64,000 nt of DNA from Tiliqua scincoides (lineage: Eukaryota > Chordata > Lepidosauria > Squamata > Scincidae): positions 10,220,315 through 10,284,314 of the forward strand of contig NC_089830.1 in the NCBI RefSeq assembly GCF_035046505.1. The letters are read 5' to 3'. Both the position numbers and the translations under genes were made by a program. How positions within the stretch are numbered: position 1 is the first letter of the stretch; each line of letters opens with the position of its first letter. A model generated the notes under the pieces. It saw nothing but the letters and a program-made list of their open reading frames with translations, had not been told where the DNA came from and searched no databases. Shown here one piece after another: positions 45,601 through 48,600 of this stretch.

Positions 45601-48600
45601 TGATGAGGGGGAAGCTGAAGAGCACGACTCCCAACAAGGGGCTGCCTTTCCCAAAGGAAACGTACGTGGGCCTCATTCTGCCAGAGAGCATGGATTGGCG
45701 AATGTACGGTGAGTGGAGCCTCACTGAAGCTGAAACCAAGGGTGCCAAGGGAGGGAGTGAATGTCTTTCCCCTTGCTTTTCCAGAACATGCCTGGTTCTT
45801 TCCGTCCCTCTTTGGCTAGCTCACCAGTTCTCCAAGCTGATCATTCAATTCAGCAAAGGGCCAAACAGTTGAGATACAAGAGGAGACAGATGATTAAATC
45901 TTCTCCTGTGTTCACACTTACTTAAAAGCCACTGGTGGGAGGAGGGCCTAGGACTCAGTAGGTAGAGCATATGTGAGAGATTCAGGGCACAAGCCTATGT
46001 ATGTCTACTCAGAAGTAAGTCCCTTTGTGTTCAGTGTGGTACTCCCAGTGGTACTCCCAGGAAAGGGTGTATAGGATTGCAGCCTAAACATAAGAGCCCC
46101 ACTGAATCAGGCCAAAGGCCCATCTAGTCCAGCTTCCTATATCCAGTGGCCAACTGGATGCCACAGGGAGTAGACAGGACAGTAAGAGACCTGCATCCTG
46201 TTGCTACTCTCTGGCACCTGGCATTCAGAAGTAGCCTACTTTCTAAAACCAGGACGCTGCACATACCCATCATGGCTTGTAACCTGTGATGGCCTTGTCC
46301 TCCAGAAATGTCCAATCCCCCTTTAAAGGCATGTAGGCCAGGTACCATCACCACAACCTGTGGCAAGGAGTTTCACAGATGAATAGGACATTAAACCTGG
46401 GACATTCTGCAGCGCATGCAAAACATGCACTATACCACTGTTCTACAGCCCCATTTTCTCCCCCCTGTCCGAGATGAACATGTGTAACATACCTCGGGAT
46501 GTTGCTGGAGATGCAGGCCCCCCAACTGTTTCTCTTTGTCCTCTGCAGGTGCAGTCACCCCAGTCAAGGATCAGGCTGTGTGTGGCTCCTGTTGGAGCTT
46601 TTCAAGCACCGGAGCATTGGAGGGAGCTCTGTTCCTCAAGGTTAGAGTTTGTCTTTTTTTTTTAGAGATGGGATTCCTGTCTGTAATTTGGAGAAGCTGG
46701 GGTCACTCTTCAGACTGTACTGATCCTCCATGCTTTCCAGGTAGTTCATGTTCCAGAAGAGGATCGGTGTGGTCAGGTGGCTGCCTCCACGGGGTGGGAG
46801 GTTCTCAACAAATCCTCCCAATTCGATTGTTTGCAAATGTGCTAATCAATTCATATTCCCCCTCCTCAGCCTATTCTTTTTTACATTTCCAGTTAGGGAT
46901 CCATCGTCAAGTGTGCTAGATTAACCCATTAGCTGTGGGTCATTAATGAGTATAATAAGATCTGTTGGTACTTAATATTAGTACCTCCAGGCTCATCAAC
47001 GTAAGTTCAGATTTTTTTTTCTTTACTTTTTTAAATGACTTTTAAGATTTGAAATTTCGACTTTTAAGATTTGAAATTTCAGAGATCACTGAATTTGCTA
47101 TGCAAAAATTCATTTCTGCTGTAAAGAAGTGCCCGCCCAGTCCTAACCAACTTTCCAGCCCTGGTGCAACCATGCCAACAGGGTGTGCGCTGCATCCGGC
47201 AGTGGGAGAGCAGTCATGGAAGCCTCTGCAAGGTAAGGCAACATTTGATCCCTTGCTTTGGGGCTGCGTTGTGGCTACATCAGCACTGGAAAAGTAGTCA
47301 GGACTGGGCTGTGCGTCATCTTTCCTTCTGAAGGCCTCTAAGTTCTGCGTAGCTACCTGGTCCTACTGCCTGGAAGGGCAGCTAGACTGAGGTCCCTTTT
47401 CTCTCTCACTCTCCAGACCGGGCAGCTCATCTCGCTGTCACAACAAGCCCTCATTGACTGTTCTTGGGGCTTTGGGAACTATGCGTGTGATGGTGGTGAG
47501 GAGTTTCAGGCGTTTGAATGGGTCCTGAAGCATGGCGGCATTCCCACCACAGAGTCCTATGGTTCATACAAAGGCCAGGTGAGTAGCAGAAATGAATCTC
47601 TCGGGGGATCTGGTGCCACCAGGGGATTCAACATACTGTTGCTGGACTGAGGCATGCAGATATAGGCCAGGATCTGTGTTTGCAACAACAGGAGGGTGAG
47701 CCACCACCTGCACCTCAGCAGCTGGTGATCCACAGTGTCTCTGGCTGTACTGGCACTTAGATTAATGCAAGCAACTAGACTGATGAAAGCATCTGCTCCC
47801 CCCTCCCCCCCCATGCATCTGATGGCGGTCTTTGGCAGTGGTGTAGCTACAATATCTGGCACCCAGGGCAAGAAAGGTTTTAACGGCCCCTCCCCATGCC
47901 TGCTGGAGGCCTTAGGAACGCCCTTCCAGTTTGAGCTAAAACCAGAAGTGCATTTCTAAGGCCTTCCGAGCAGTGACATTGCTAGGGTTTGCTTTACCTG
48001 GTGTGGGAGGGAAGCGCATCCCCCCCATGATTAAGCTCCTCCCATGCAGTGGGGCTGGAGCAACACCCCAGGCAGTGGGCATGGTGATGCACCATTGCCC
48101 CACCCCACTGCTTTTTTTGCTATAACTTTTGGTAGAACAGAGATATTTCAGTGCAGTTGTTTCATTGCATTCTGCATTAAATTACACATCAAATGATATA
48201 TAACATGATGGTATTATTCAAAAGTACCAAGATTTTAACAAACGTTGACCAATAGTGGTGTCACCCCTCCCCCCATGTGTACCACTTGATGTGGCCCACA
48301 CACCCCCTAGCGACGCCACTGCTTTTGAGCAGTGTCATACACGGCCTCCCCAGACCCCAGAAAGGCACCTCCCAATACCCCCAGGCATGGCACCTGGGAC
48401 AATTTGCCCTCCAGCCCCCCTTTTAGCTATGCCACCTGAGGATAACCTGTGGTGTTTGTGTGGCAGGCTGCATTGCGTGTATGTAGAAAGGCAGGAGTTT
48501 AACACCTGGGTAGGGAAAGAGGTATGCGGTGTGGCAGAGGTGTGGGTGGGTGTTGGTTGTACAGGTAGAGGTGAGCAGATTGCCCAGAGGCAGTGAGGAG

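Noticed and set aside
46391-46455. tRNA gene on the minus strand
   Set aside because: Box A and B-like sequences exist, but the arms do not pair and the same text occurs as SINE fragments elsewhere.
46536-46919. 127-codon frame continuing past exon 8
   Set aside because: It is read-through of exon 8 into intron 8; the next true exon begins at 47417 and restores the peptidase sequence.
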